Shown: positions 1 through 5,149 of the stretch, piece by piece
How positions within the stretch are numbered: position 1 is the first letter of the stretch
How the letters are laid out: the number at the start of each line of letters is the position of its first letter
Assembly: GCA_017632555.1 (NCBI GenBank)
Contig: JAGBRF010000049.1
Location: forward strand, 1-5,149
DNA: 5,149 bases
Reading direction: 5' to 3'
From: Alphaproteobacteria bacterium
GTDB lineage: Bacteria; Pseudomonadota; Alphaproteobacteria; RF32; UBA3637
Position numbers and translations under genes: made by a program
The notes under the pieces: generated by a model
Told to the model about the DNA's origin: nothing
What the model saw: the letters and a program-made list of their open reading frames with translations, nothing else
Database searches by the model: none

Positions 1-18
1 AATTTGTCAAGCGCCAAT

Positions 19-1650
19 TTACGTAATAACGGACGGTTCTTTGCGGCCGGTCAGTTTTTTCAATCGACTGATTTTAAGCGCTGCTTTGACCAACGGCGAC
101 AACATTTTTTGCGGATCTTTGTTCAACAAAGATTTGTCCTTTACCGTTCGATCAAAATAAATGCGAATGGTTGCGCCCTGCGTTCCGGTACCAGATATTC
201 TGAAAATAATGCGTTCGCCGGTTTTAAAGAAAATACGAATGCCTTGATGGGCTGTTTTTTCTTTTGTTACGGGGTCAGTGTATGAAAATTCATCGGCTTT
301 TTTAATGGTTAAATCATCAACAATTGTTCCTTTTAAAGTGGGTAACTTTTTAATCAATTCGTCCATCATTTGTTTGGCTTTGTCGGCTTCAACACCTTCA
401 AAATCATAGCGCGAATAATAACAACGACCATATTCGGCCCAAAATTTTTCCACGACTTGTCGGACGGAAAGACCTGTTTTTGCCAAAATGTTCAGCCAAA
501 ACAAAATCGACCATAAACCGTCTTTTTCGCGGATATGATTTGATCCGGCGCCAAAGCTTTCTTCACCGCAAAAAACAATGCGATTATCGTCCATTAAAGA
601 ACCGAAAAATTTCCAACCGGTTGGCACTTCGTATGCGTCCCAACCTTTTGCTTTGGCAACCAAATCTATGGCTTTGCCGGTTGGCATAGAACGTGCCACA
701 CCCGATATTTTTCCCTTATAACCTTTGGTTAAATCAGCGTTGGCGGCCAAAATAGCAATTGAATCGCTGGGGTTTACAAAAAACTTTTTACCCAACACCA
801 TGTTGCGATCGCCGTCACCGTCTGATGCCGCGCCCATATCAGCGGCTTTATCGGAATACATAAAGTCCACCAAATCTTTTGCATAAGTCAAATTCGGGTC
901 GGGGTGTCCACCACCAAAATCCGGTAAAGGTTTTCCGTTTTTAACGGTTCCTTTTTTTGCCCCCAACCGATTTTCAAAAATTTCTTTTGCATAAGGACCT
1001 GTCACGGCATGCAACGCATCATAACGCAATGTAAACCCGCTTTTAAACAGCGCTTTAATGGCTTTGAAGTCAAATAATTTTTCCATTAAATCAGCATAAT
1101 TTTTAACTGGATCTATGATTTGGATTTTCGTTTTATCAACAGTCAATGTTTGAATTTTCGATAAATCAATATCGGCTATATCGGCAATTTTATATGAATC
1201 GATTTTCTTTGTTTCTTCATAGACGGCGTTTGTTAAACTTTCGGGAGCCGGTGCGCCGTTTTTACCATCAAACTTGATACCAAAGTCACCGTTTTTGCCG
1301 CCGGGATTGTGGCTGGCGCTTAAAATGATACCACCGTTTGTTTTGTTTTTGCGAATTTCAACGGAAGCTGCCGGCGTAGATAAATATCCGTTTTGCCCGA
1401 CAATAATTTCTTTTGCTTTGCCGGCAATGGCCATTTTTAAAATAATTTGAATGGCTTTTTTATTATAGAATCGTCCGTCACCGCCCACAACCAAACGTTT
1501 GTTTTTAACGTCTATAACATTAAATAAAGATTGAATAAAATTTTGCAAATAATTCGGATTTTCCGTAAAGACCGTTGTTTTTTTGCGCAACCCCGATGTG
1601 CCGGGTTTTTGGTCTTGATACGGTTTTGTTGAAACGGTTTTGATGTCCAT
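19..1650 (-). CDS. pgm: Phosphoglucomutase, alpha-D-glucose-phosphate specific (PGM1/ExoC type)
   Basis: This cytosolic enzyme interconverts glucose-1-phosphate and glucose-6-phosphate through a phosphoserine intermediate. It supplies glucose-1-phosphate for nucleotide sugars, exopolysaccharide or LPS, and glycogen. The protein has 543 residues, the normal full length for the family, and all four active-site loops are visible: the N-terminal DQKPGTSGLRKK stretch (residues 13-24); the catalytic SASHNPGG loop (111-118), with Ser113 as the expected phosphoserine; the metal-binding DGDGDR loop (277-282); and the sugar-binding CGEESFG loop (361-367). The C-terminal phosphate-binding RISGTGTQG segment (484-492) is also present. 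The N-terminal motif resembles eukaryotic PGM1 and rhizobial ExoC more than phosphomannomutases. The position that is usually Thr in TASHNPGG is Ser here, a mild change. The ATG at 1650 has AAGGGAG seven bases upstream. The gene follows mipZ but has its own promoter. Identity is very secure; the exact polysaccharide role is inferred. Confidence 0.96.
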   Translation of the reverse strand: MDIKTVSTKPYQDQKPGTSGLRKKTTVFTENPNYLQNFIQSLFNVIDVKNKRLVVGGDGRFYNKKAIQIILKMAIAGKAKEIIVGQNGYLSTPAASVEIRKNKTNGGIILSASHNPGGKNGDFGIKFDGKNGAPAPESLTNAVYEETKKIDSYKIADIADIDLSKIQTLTVDKTKIQIIDPVKNYADLMEKLFDFKAIKALFKSGFTLRYDALHAVTGPYAKEIFENRLGAKKGTVKNGKPLPDFGGGHPDPNLTYAKDLVDFMYSDKAADMGAASDGDGDRNMVLGKKFFVNPSDSIAILAANADLTKGYKGKISGVARSMPTGKAIDLVAKAKGWDAYEVPTGWKFFGSLMDDNRIVFCGEESFGAGSNHIREKDGLWSILFWLNILAKTGLSVRQVVEKFWAEYGRCYYSRYDFEGVEADKAKQMMDELIKKLPTLKGTIVDDLTIKKADEFSYTDPVTKEKTAHQGIRIFFKTGERIIFRISGTGTQGATIRIYFDRTVKDKSLLNKDPQKMLSPLVKAALKISRLKKLTGRKEPSVIT

Positions 1651-1653
1651 AAA

Positions 1654-1695
1654 AAAACTCCCTTAAATGTTTATAATCACATCATAGGGAGTTTT
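1654..1695 (-). terminator. Terminator-like hairpin between mipZ and pgm that embeds the pgm ribosome binding site
   Basis: A perfect 10-bp inverted repeat is present: AAAACTCCCT (1686-1695 on the minus strand) and AGGGAGTTTT (1654-1663), separated by 22 bases. The loop can form a further short stem, ATGT/ACAT. The 3' arm runs directly into T residues, giving seven in a row just before the pgm ATG. In RNA read through from mipZ this would form a GC-cored hairpin plus U-tract, which is plausible as an intrinsic terminator. It would also bury the pgm Shine-Dalgarno. The long loop and AU-rich base make it weaker than the terminator at 2583-2602. The repeat is seen directly; termination or translational masking is inferred. 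Confidence 0.55.
1658..1664 (-). promoter_or_regulatory. Shine-Dalgarno of pgm (AAGGGAG)
   Basis: The minus strand reads AAGGGAG followed by seven T residues and the ATG of pgm at 1650, an ideal spacing that fixes this start. Six of its seven bases form the 3' arm of the inverted repeat at 1654-1695, so accessibility could depend on where the transcript begins. Confidence 0.8.
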
Positions 1696-1709
1696 GCTTT
1701 AAATTTCAA
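1681..1709 (-). promoter_or_regulatory. Sigma-70-type promoter for pgm
   Basis: On the minus strand a -35 element TTGAAA (1704-1709) and a -10 element TATGAT (1681-1686) are separated by exactly 17 bases. Each differs from consensus at one position. The predicted start is an A near 1674, giving a 5' leader of about 24 bases that contains the Shine-Dalgarno. The -35 box begins about 8 bases past the mipZ stop codon. The upstream arm of the inverted repeat (1686-1695) lies almost wholly in the spacer, so RNA from this promoter would not contain it. The motif match is direct; activity is inferred. Confidence 0.7.
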
Positions 1710-1716
1710 ATATTTT

Positions 1717-2481
1717 TTATAAAACGGAATTGGCCAAAGTTCTGACTTCCTGACGTGCCGCAATGTTTGACATTGACAAAGGCATGTGCAAACCGTTTTC
1801 GCGCAAATCCATCATTGTTAAACCCTTTAAGAACAATTCACGGAAAATAACACGTTCGGTAATGCCACCGGCAACTTTGAAATGAACGCGTTCGGACAAA
1901 GAGTTCAATAATTCTTCCATCGTTTGTTTGTTTTTGTTTTTGAACGGAGATAAACGGTTACGAGTGACAATCCAATTCAACGGTGCTTTTTTCATCAAAT
2001 TTCTTTTTTGACGAACGGACCAAACACGTTCAGCATAATGGCTGGGTCCTTTAATGCGCATTGTTTGACCGTCCACAAAGCCCAAAACGTCCAAATCAAC
2101 CAAACTGTCGTTGATTGGGGTGACCAAAGTATCGGCTTGGAACAAAGCTTCCAATGTCAAAGCGGTATCAGCACCCGGCGTATCCAAAACAATGATGTCG
2201 TAATCATTTCCCAAACGTTCCAATTGTGTGCGTAAAAACAAAATTTCATTGGAAACGTTTGCAATACGAATGTGATCCGGCATCGGTAATTCCAAATTAT
2301 TCTTTTGAGCAAACGCACGGCGATTTTCCAAATATCTGGATAAAGTGCCTTGACGCCCGTCTAAATCCAAAGTGGCGACTTTTTTACCTTCACGTAACCA
2401 TGTGACAATTAAATGCATGGCCAAAGTTGACTTTCCTGTTCCCCCTTTTTCATTCCCCAAAACAACAATTTTTGCTTTCAT
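1717..2481 (-). CDS. mipZ: MipZ, ParA-family ATPase that positions the FtsZ division ring
   Basis: MipZ is a dimerising ATPase of the deviant-Walker ParA/MinD superfamily. In Alphaproteobacteria it binds ParB at the chromosome origins, forms a polar gradient and inhibits FtsZ assembly, which restricts division to midcell. The 254-residue protein shows GNEKGGTGKST at 9-19, with signature Lys12 and P-loop Lys17. A switch segment LDLDGRQGT lies at 38-46, followed by LENRR. The Walker B region DIIVLDTPG is at 95-103. MipZ-specific stretches are RVIFRELFLKGLTMMDL (210-226) and AARQEVR near the C-terminus, closely matching what I recall of Caulobacter MipZ (about 280 residues). The ATG at 2481 is chosen because AGGTG lies nine bases upstream and a strong promoter lies just before it. 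A longer in-frame reading from a TTG at 2565 would start upstream of the -35 box and is rejected. No parAB genes are nearby. Confidence 0.94.
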   Translation of the reverse strand: MKAKIVVLGNEKGGTGKSTLAMHLIVTWLREGKKVATLDLDGRQGTLSRYLENRRAFAQKNNLELPMPDHIRIANVSNEILFLRTQLERLGNDYDIIVLDTPGADTALTLEALFQADTLVTPINDSLVDLDVLGFVDGQTMRIKGPSHYAERVWSVRQKRNLMKKAPLNWIVTRNRLSPFKNKNKQTMEELLNSLSERVHFKVAGGITERVIFRELFLKGLTMMDLRENGLHMPLSMSNIAARQEVRTLANSVL

Positions 2482-2490
2482 TTTTTGATA

Positions 2491-2497
2491 CACCTTT
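2491..2497 (-). promoter_or_regulatory. Shine-Dalgarno of mipZ (AAAGGTG)
   Basis: AAAGGTG on the minus strand ends nine bases before the ATG at 2481. It supports the short MipZ start, in agreement with the family N-terminus (a few residues before the GNEKGG loop). Confidence 0.65.
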
Positions 2498-2521
2498 AAA
2501 ATACACGAAAAAACGGCGTTC

Positions 2522-2550
2522 AATATAATTGAAAAAACAGCTGTTGTCAA
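2522..2550 (-). promoter_or_regulatory. Near-consensus sigma-70 promoter for mipZ
   Basis: The minus strand carries a perfect -35 TTGACA (2545-2550), a 17-base spacer and a -10 TATATT (2522-2527), which has one mismatch to TATAAT. The predicted transcript start is near 2514-2515, giving a leader of about 33 bases. The spacer contains the palindrome CAGCTG and a T-run. This is the strongest promoter match in the window and suggests steady, factor-independent expression of mipZ. No operator is evident. Confidence 0.85.
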
Positions 2551-2582
2551 GCAAAATATAGACAAATTTTACAGGCAATAAA

Positions 2583-2602
2583 AAAAGCCCCGAAGGGCTT
2601 TT
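2583..2602 (-). terminator. Intrinsic terminator with UUCG tetraloop after the coiled-coil gene
   Basis: On the minus strand AAAAGCCC, loop TTCG, GGGCTTTT form a perfect 8-bp stem closed by the very stable C(UUCG)G tetraloop and followed by two more T residues. It lies about 22 bases past the stop codon of the coiled-coil gene and about 30 bases before the mipZ -35 box, so it separates the two transcription units. The plus strand also has a T-run after the stem, so the site could work in both directions, although no plus-strand gene is present. Confidence 0.9.
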
Positions 2603-2624
2603 CTTTTTTTAACTTTTATGCGGA

Positions 2625-3032
2625 CTATTTTGCCGATTTTTGCAAGTTTTCGATGTTTTTCTTCAAATCATCAGTTGCTTGTTGAATGCGGGTATTTGCC
2701 GCCGTAATGATAGCGTTTGTTTCTTCTTTCACGCGTTCAAATTTTTCTTGAGCTTCTTTTGCGTCATTTTGCGCTTTTTCGATTTGAGCTTGCGCATCGG
2801 CAATTCTTTTTTCCGATTCTTTTTTCACATCTTCAAAACGCTTTCTGGCGTCAACGATTTCTTTTTCAGCTCTTTCTTTTATCTTTTCTGTTTCTTTTTG
2901 ATAAGAATCAATTTGTTTTTGATAAGCGGCTTTGTTTTCTTCTTTTACCGTAAAAGAAATCGGAGCATCTGCCGCAAAAGCCGGTGCGCCCAACAACAAA
3001 CCCAAAGTCAATGTTAAAATTATTTTTTTCAT
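2625..3032 (-). CDS. Small exported coiled-coil protein of unknown function
   Basis: I do not recognise a named family. The 135-residue product begins with a clear Sec signal peptide: MKK, a hydrophobic stretch IILTLTLGLLLG, then APAFA with probable cleavage before ADAPIS at residue 21. There is no lipobox cysteine. Residues 30-133 are almost entirely charged, Lys/Glu/Ala/Gln-rich helix with no proline, which indicates a long coiled coil in the periplasm. A loose repeat is visible: RFEDVKKE (65-72) recurs as KFERVKEE (97-104), 32 residues later. No C-terminal membrane anchor is seen. The ATG has AGGAG at seven-base spacing, and that site overlaps the stop codon of the upstream ATPase gene, so the two are almost certainly co-transcribed and perhaps translationally coupled. 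A strong terminator follows. It could be a periplasmic spacer or scaffold working with the ATPase machine, but that is inferred from position only. Confidence 0.85.
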   Translation of the reverse strand: MKKIILTLTLGLLLGAPAFAADAPISFTVKEENKAAYQKQIDSYQKETEKIKERAEKEIVDARKRFEDVKKESEKRIADAQAQIEKAQNDAKEAQEKFERVKEETNAIITAANTRIQQATDDLKKNIENLQKSAK

Positions 3033-3039
3033 TTTTTTT

Positions 3040-3044
3040 CTCCT
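3040..3044 (-). promoter_or_regulatory. Shine-Dalgarno of the coiled-coil gene, overlapping the preceding stop codon
   Basis: The minus strand reads TAGGAG, where TAG (3043-3045) is the stop of the secretion ATPase and AGGAG (3040-3044) is the ribosome site of the next gene. Seven A residues separate it from the ATG at 3032. Ribosomes finishing the ATPase would sit on this site, which favours coupled translation. Confidence 0.8.
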
Positions 3045-4290
3045 ATACTTTTACAAACAAAGGTTTACCTTGAATCATCTTTGCCATTTGAGCTTCAATC
3101 AAAGTGGACAAATTGATTTTACTGTCACGAATGACCATACGCATTTGGTCGGCTTCCATCGGGTCCGGGTTAGCAAAGCAATAACGCAAAGTCGGTGTCA
3201 ATTTGCTTGTTCCCGTCAATTTTTGGTGGATAACACCCAAAATACCACGTGCCAGCAAGTCGGCCGCCAATTGTTCGTTCATACCGGATGCGGAAGCATA
3301 TTTAATAACGGAATTCAAACCGTCTTCCAAGTTGTTGGCGTGAATAGTTGAAATAACCAAGTGTCCGGACGTTGCGGCACGCAAAAGTTCACTTGCCGTT
3401 TCGCCGGTACGAATTTCACCGACCAAGATATAACGCGGACGGCTACGCAAAGCAGAACGCAAGCCCAATTCCCAGTTGTTATTGACAACTTCCGTTTGTT
3501 TGCACAAACCCAAACCACCACGTTTGGAATGGTAAACACCGTCAAGTGGCATTTCGGGAGGATCTTCAACCGTATAAGCAAATCCGCCTTCGTTTTCCAA
3601 GAAGTATTTAAGCAAAGCGGTTGCGGTTGTTGTTTTACCCATACCGGTAGGACCGCATAACAATACCAAACCGGTTGCCTGATTTAATGACGTCAGGTAT
3701 TTGACCAAAATTTCCGGCATTCCCAATTGGTAAACGCTTGGGACATCTTTTGGCATACGCCGTGCCGTATAGTGAATACCCGAAACGGATTTGATTCGTT
3801 CAATACGATAAAGTGATGTGCCGTAATGAATTGAATAGCTGGATGAACCTTGGAAACCTTCTTCCAACGCTTTGTGGAAATCCATCAAGTCATCCGCTTC
3901 AAAAACTTTCAAACCGAATTGTGATTTTTTATCGTGAACATAAGCCACTTTTTCCGGTGTAAAATACAAGTCGGAAAACCAAACGTCATCGATTCTTTGT
4001 CCCACTTCTTCTTTGGGTTTTTCCACAACTTGTGCGGTTGGACTTAAAGAATCATCTTCGGACATATTCAAAACCGGTTTTTCCAATGGTTCGGAAACAA
4101 AAGACGAATTCGCCGGTGCTTGTGGTACGGACGGAACCACCGGTTTTTCAACCAAGTCGGTTTCGCTTAACAATTCTGTTGCCGGTAAAAATTGCGGCGC
4201 TTTTGGTGTTTGGGGAGCGGGTGCCACTTGAGCTTCCGGTGCCTTTTTGGCATCATCTTTGCCATTTTGATTTTTAGGTGTAAAAAACAT
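3043..4290 (-). CDS. PilT/DotB/VirB11-family secretion or pilus ATPase with a disordered N-terminal extension
   Basis: This is a hexameric-type traffic ATPase that would power pilus retraction, pilus assembly or type II/IV secretion at the cytoplasmic face of the inner membrane. Of 415 residues, the first 95 or so are rich in Pro, Ala, Ser, Glu and Lys, look disordered, and carry three EKP motifs (48-50, 70-72, 90-92). A PAS-like N-terminal ATPase subdomain follows (about 100-200, ending in ARRMPKDVPS). The RecA-like core has Walker A GPTGMGKTT (213-221), an Asp box YTVEDPPE (239-246), Walker B ILVGEIRTGET (288-298, with Glu292) and a His box GHLVISTIHANN (309-320). Walker B reads GEIRTGET, where PilT proteins usually have GE.RD.ET. 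No tetracysteine zinc motif of GspE/PilB type is present, which favours the PilT/DotB/VirB11 side. The ATG has GAGAGG four bases upstream. No pilin, platform or outer-membrane gene adjoins it, so the partner machine is unknown. Family confidence is high, subfamily low. Confidence 0.88.
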   Translation of the reverse strand: MFFTPKNQNGKDDAKKAPEAQVAPAPQTPKAPQFLPATELLSETDLVEKPVVPSVPQAPANSSFVSEPLEKPVLNMSEDDSLSPTAQVVEKPKEEVGQRIDDVWFSDLYFTPEKVAYVHDKKSQFGLKVFEADDLMDFHKALEEGFQGSSSYSIHYGTSLYRIERIKSVSGIHYTARRMPKDVPSVYQLGMPEILVKYLTSLNQATGLVLLCGPTGMGKTTTATALLKYFLENEGGFAYTVEDPPEMPLDGVYHSKRGGLGLCKQTEVVNNNWELGLRSALRSRPRYILVGEIRTGETASELLRAATSGHLVISTIHANNLEDGLNSVIKYASASGMNEQLAADLLARGILGVIHQKLTGTSKLTPTLRYCFANPDPMEADQMRMVIRDSKINLSTLIEAQMAKMIQGKPLFVKV

Positions 4291-4320
4291 TTTTCCTCTC
4301 TTATATTTTTATAGTTTTTG

Positions 4321-5136
4321 TTAGTATGCGCCCTTTTTTATTAACATATTCTTAATGAAGTCACAGAAAACAACGAAAACATAAAAAATTAAACATACGA
4401 CAACGATACCGCTACCGACCGGTAAATCAAATATGAAAGACAACCACAGCCCGACCGCCGATGAAATAATCGCTATCAATGTTGCAAAGAAAGCCATTTT
4501 TTCGGGCGTTTTTGACAATGGGCGTGCCGTCAGTGCCGGAATAACGAAAAAGGCCGGTGCCAACAAAGCCCCCATAAACTTTAACGCAACGGCGACAAAG
4601 AATCCCACCGCAACAAAGAAAATAAATTGAAACAAGTTTACGGGAATTTTTTGTGCTTTTGCCAAATCGGGACTGATGGCTATCAATATCCATTTTTTCC
4701 AACACAAAATCAACGTGATTCCCAAAACAACGTCCAACAATAAAATGTGAAGCAATTCATCGGGGCCGATAATTAAAATATCACCCAAAAAGGCGTGCAT
4801 TAAAGCGGATTGACCTTGTCCGCCCGATAAAGAAAACAAAACAATCGCCAATGACATAGACGCTTGCATTAAAAAAGCCATAACCGTGTCCAATGTGTTT
4901 TGCTTGTTTTTTGTTAAAAACCACAAAAAGAAAGCCCATGCAACCGATAAAACAAACAAAGAAACATCTTCGTTTAATCCGGCCAAAGCACCGACAGCCA
5001 ACCCCAACAATGCGCCATGTGATAAAGCATCACCCAAACACGCAACGCGATGCCATACCATTTGGCAACCGTATGCGCCGGACAGCAAAGCCGTTCCCAA
5101 CAAGGCCAAGAAAGGATAAAGCATTATTTCGAACAT
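4321..5136 (-). CDS. znuB: Zinc ABC transporter permease ZnuB
   Basis: This is the inner-membrane permease of a high-affinity zinc (possibly manganese) importer of the ABC-3 family. It would work with the ATPase ZnuC and the periplasmic binding protein ZnuA. The 271-residue product has about eight hydrophobic membrane segments and near-normal family length. Diagnostic stretches are GDALSHGALLGLAVG (35-49), the cytoplasmic ISPDLAK segment (154-160), and ALKFMGALL followed by FFVIPALTARPLSKTPEKMA (about 184-215), all recognisable from E. coli ZnuB. The ATG at 5136 is chosen because GAAAGG lies seven bases before it and the resulting N-terminus fits the family. An in-frame TTG at 5142 is too close to that site. 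znuC would be expected upstream, beyond the window edge. Zur control is likely for such genes, but any operator would lie outside the window. The next gene starts 30 bases downstream with no clear promoter between. Confidence 0.93.
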   Translation of the reverse strand: MFEIMLYPFLALLGTALLSGAYGCQMVWHRVACLGDALSHGALLGLAVGALAGLNEDVSLFVLSVAWAFFLWFLTKNKQNTLDTVMAFLMQASMSLAIVLFSLSGGQGQSALMHAFLGDILIIGPDELLHILLLDVVLGITLILCWKKWILIAISPDLAKAQKIPVNLFQFIFFVAVGFFVAVALKFMGALLAPAFFVIPALTARPLSKTPEKMAFFATLIAIISSAVGLWLSFIFDLPVGSGIVVVCLIFYVFVVFCDFIKNMLIKKGAY

Positions 5137-5143
5137 GAGCAAA

Positions 5144-5149
5144 CCTTTC
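5144..5149 (-). promoter_or_regulatory. Shine-Dalgarno of znuB (GAAAGG)
   Basis: GAAAGG at the extreme window edge sits seven bases before the ATG at 5136 and only one base before the in-frame TTG at 5142. It therefore decides for the ATG start. No promoter can be judged, because the sequence ends here. Confidence 0.7.

Noticed and set aside
4..689. Plus-strand open frames opposite pgm (4-285 and 480-689)
   Set aside because: They lie wholly antisense to a well-supported enzyme gene, encode no recognisable motif, and lack convincing ribosome sites.
3060..3072. Short palindrome AAGGTTTACCTT near the end of the ATPase gene
   Set aside because: It lies inside coding sequence, and the two-base loop is too short to form a stable hairpin.
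2640..3351. Several plus-strand open frames opposite the coiled-coil and ATPase genes, some rich in Phe/Leu and looking membrane-like
   Set aside because: The Phe/Leu richness is the mirror of Lys/Glu-rich codons (AAA, GAA) on the coding strand. They are antisense shadows.
3315..3581. An 88-residue minus-strand frame inside the ATPase gene
   Set aside because: It is an out-of-frame reading across the Walker B and Asp-box region of a conserved gene and has no independent support.
4291..4320. AT-rich gap before the ATPase gene with TATAAA and TATAAG boxes, as a promoter
   Set aside because: No acceptable -35 element sits about 17 bases upstream of either box. AT-rich sequence alone is expected in this genome.
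4427..5138. Further frames on both strands inside znuB
   Set aside because: They are out-of-frame or antisense to a clear permease and have no family features.
5124..5149. Possible 3' end of an upstream gene (znuC) overlapping the start of znuB, ending at a TAA at 5124-5126
   Set aside because: Only seven codons plus the stop are in the window, and another frame is also open to the edge, so the sequence cannot show which, if either, is coding.

Overview
The window is a compact, AT-rich stretch of bacterial chromosome with five genes, all on the minus strand. The best taxonomic marker is a clear MipZ homologue, the division-site regulator typical of Alphaproteobacteria. The low G+C (roughly 40 % by eye) and strong preference for A/T-ending codons suggest an AT-rich alphaproteobacterial lineage, perhaps host-associated or gut-type, rather than a high-GC Caulobacter or Rhizobium relative. 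No tRNA, rRNA, CRISPR array, insertion sequence or phage gene is visible.

In the direction of transcription (high to low coordinates) the order is as follows. (1) znuB, the membrane permease of a zinc ABC transporter (4321-5136). (2) After 30 bases, a PilT/DotB/VirB11-type secretion ATPase with a long, proline-rich, probably disordered N-terminus (3043-4290). (3) After 10 bases, with its Shine-Dalgarno overlapping the previous stop codon, a small exported coiled-coil protein (2625-3032). A textbook terminator with a UUCG tetraloop (2583-2602) then closes this group. (4) A near-consensus sigma-70 promoter (2522-2550) drives mipZ (1717-2481). (5) A second good promoter (1681-1709) drives pgm, a phosphoglucomutase of the PGM1/ExoC type (19-1650). 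All intergenic space is accounted for; the largest gap is 143 bases, between the coiled-coil gene and mipZ.

The core genes have familiar roles: zinc import, FtsZ positioning, and glucose-1-phosphate/glucose-6-phosphate interconversion for envelope polysaccharides and glycogen. The ATPase plus exported coiled-coil pair is the least explained part. It looks like a two-gene envelope module with no other pilus or secretion component in view.

The most unusual non-coding signal is at the mipZ/pgm junction. A perfect 10-bp inverted repeat there places one arm in the spacer of the pgm promoter and the other over the pgm Shine-Dalgarno. Read-through RNA from mipZ would fold into a terminator-like, ribosome-site-masking hairpin. 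RNA started at pgm's own promoter would lack the first arm and stay open.
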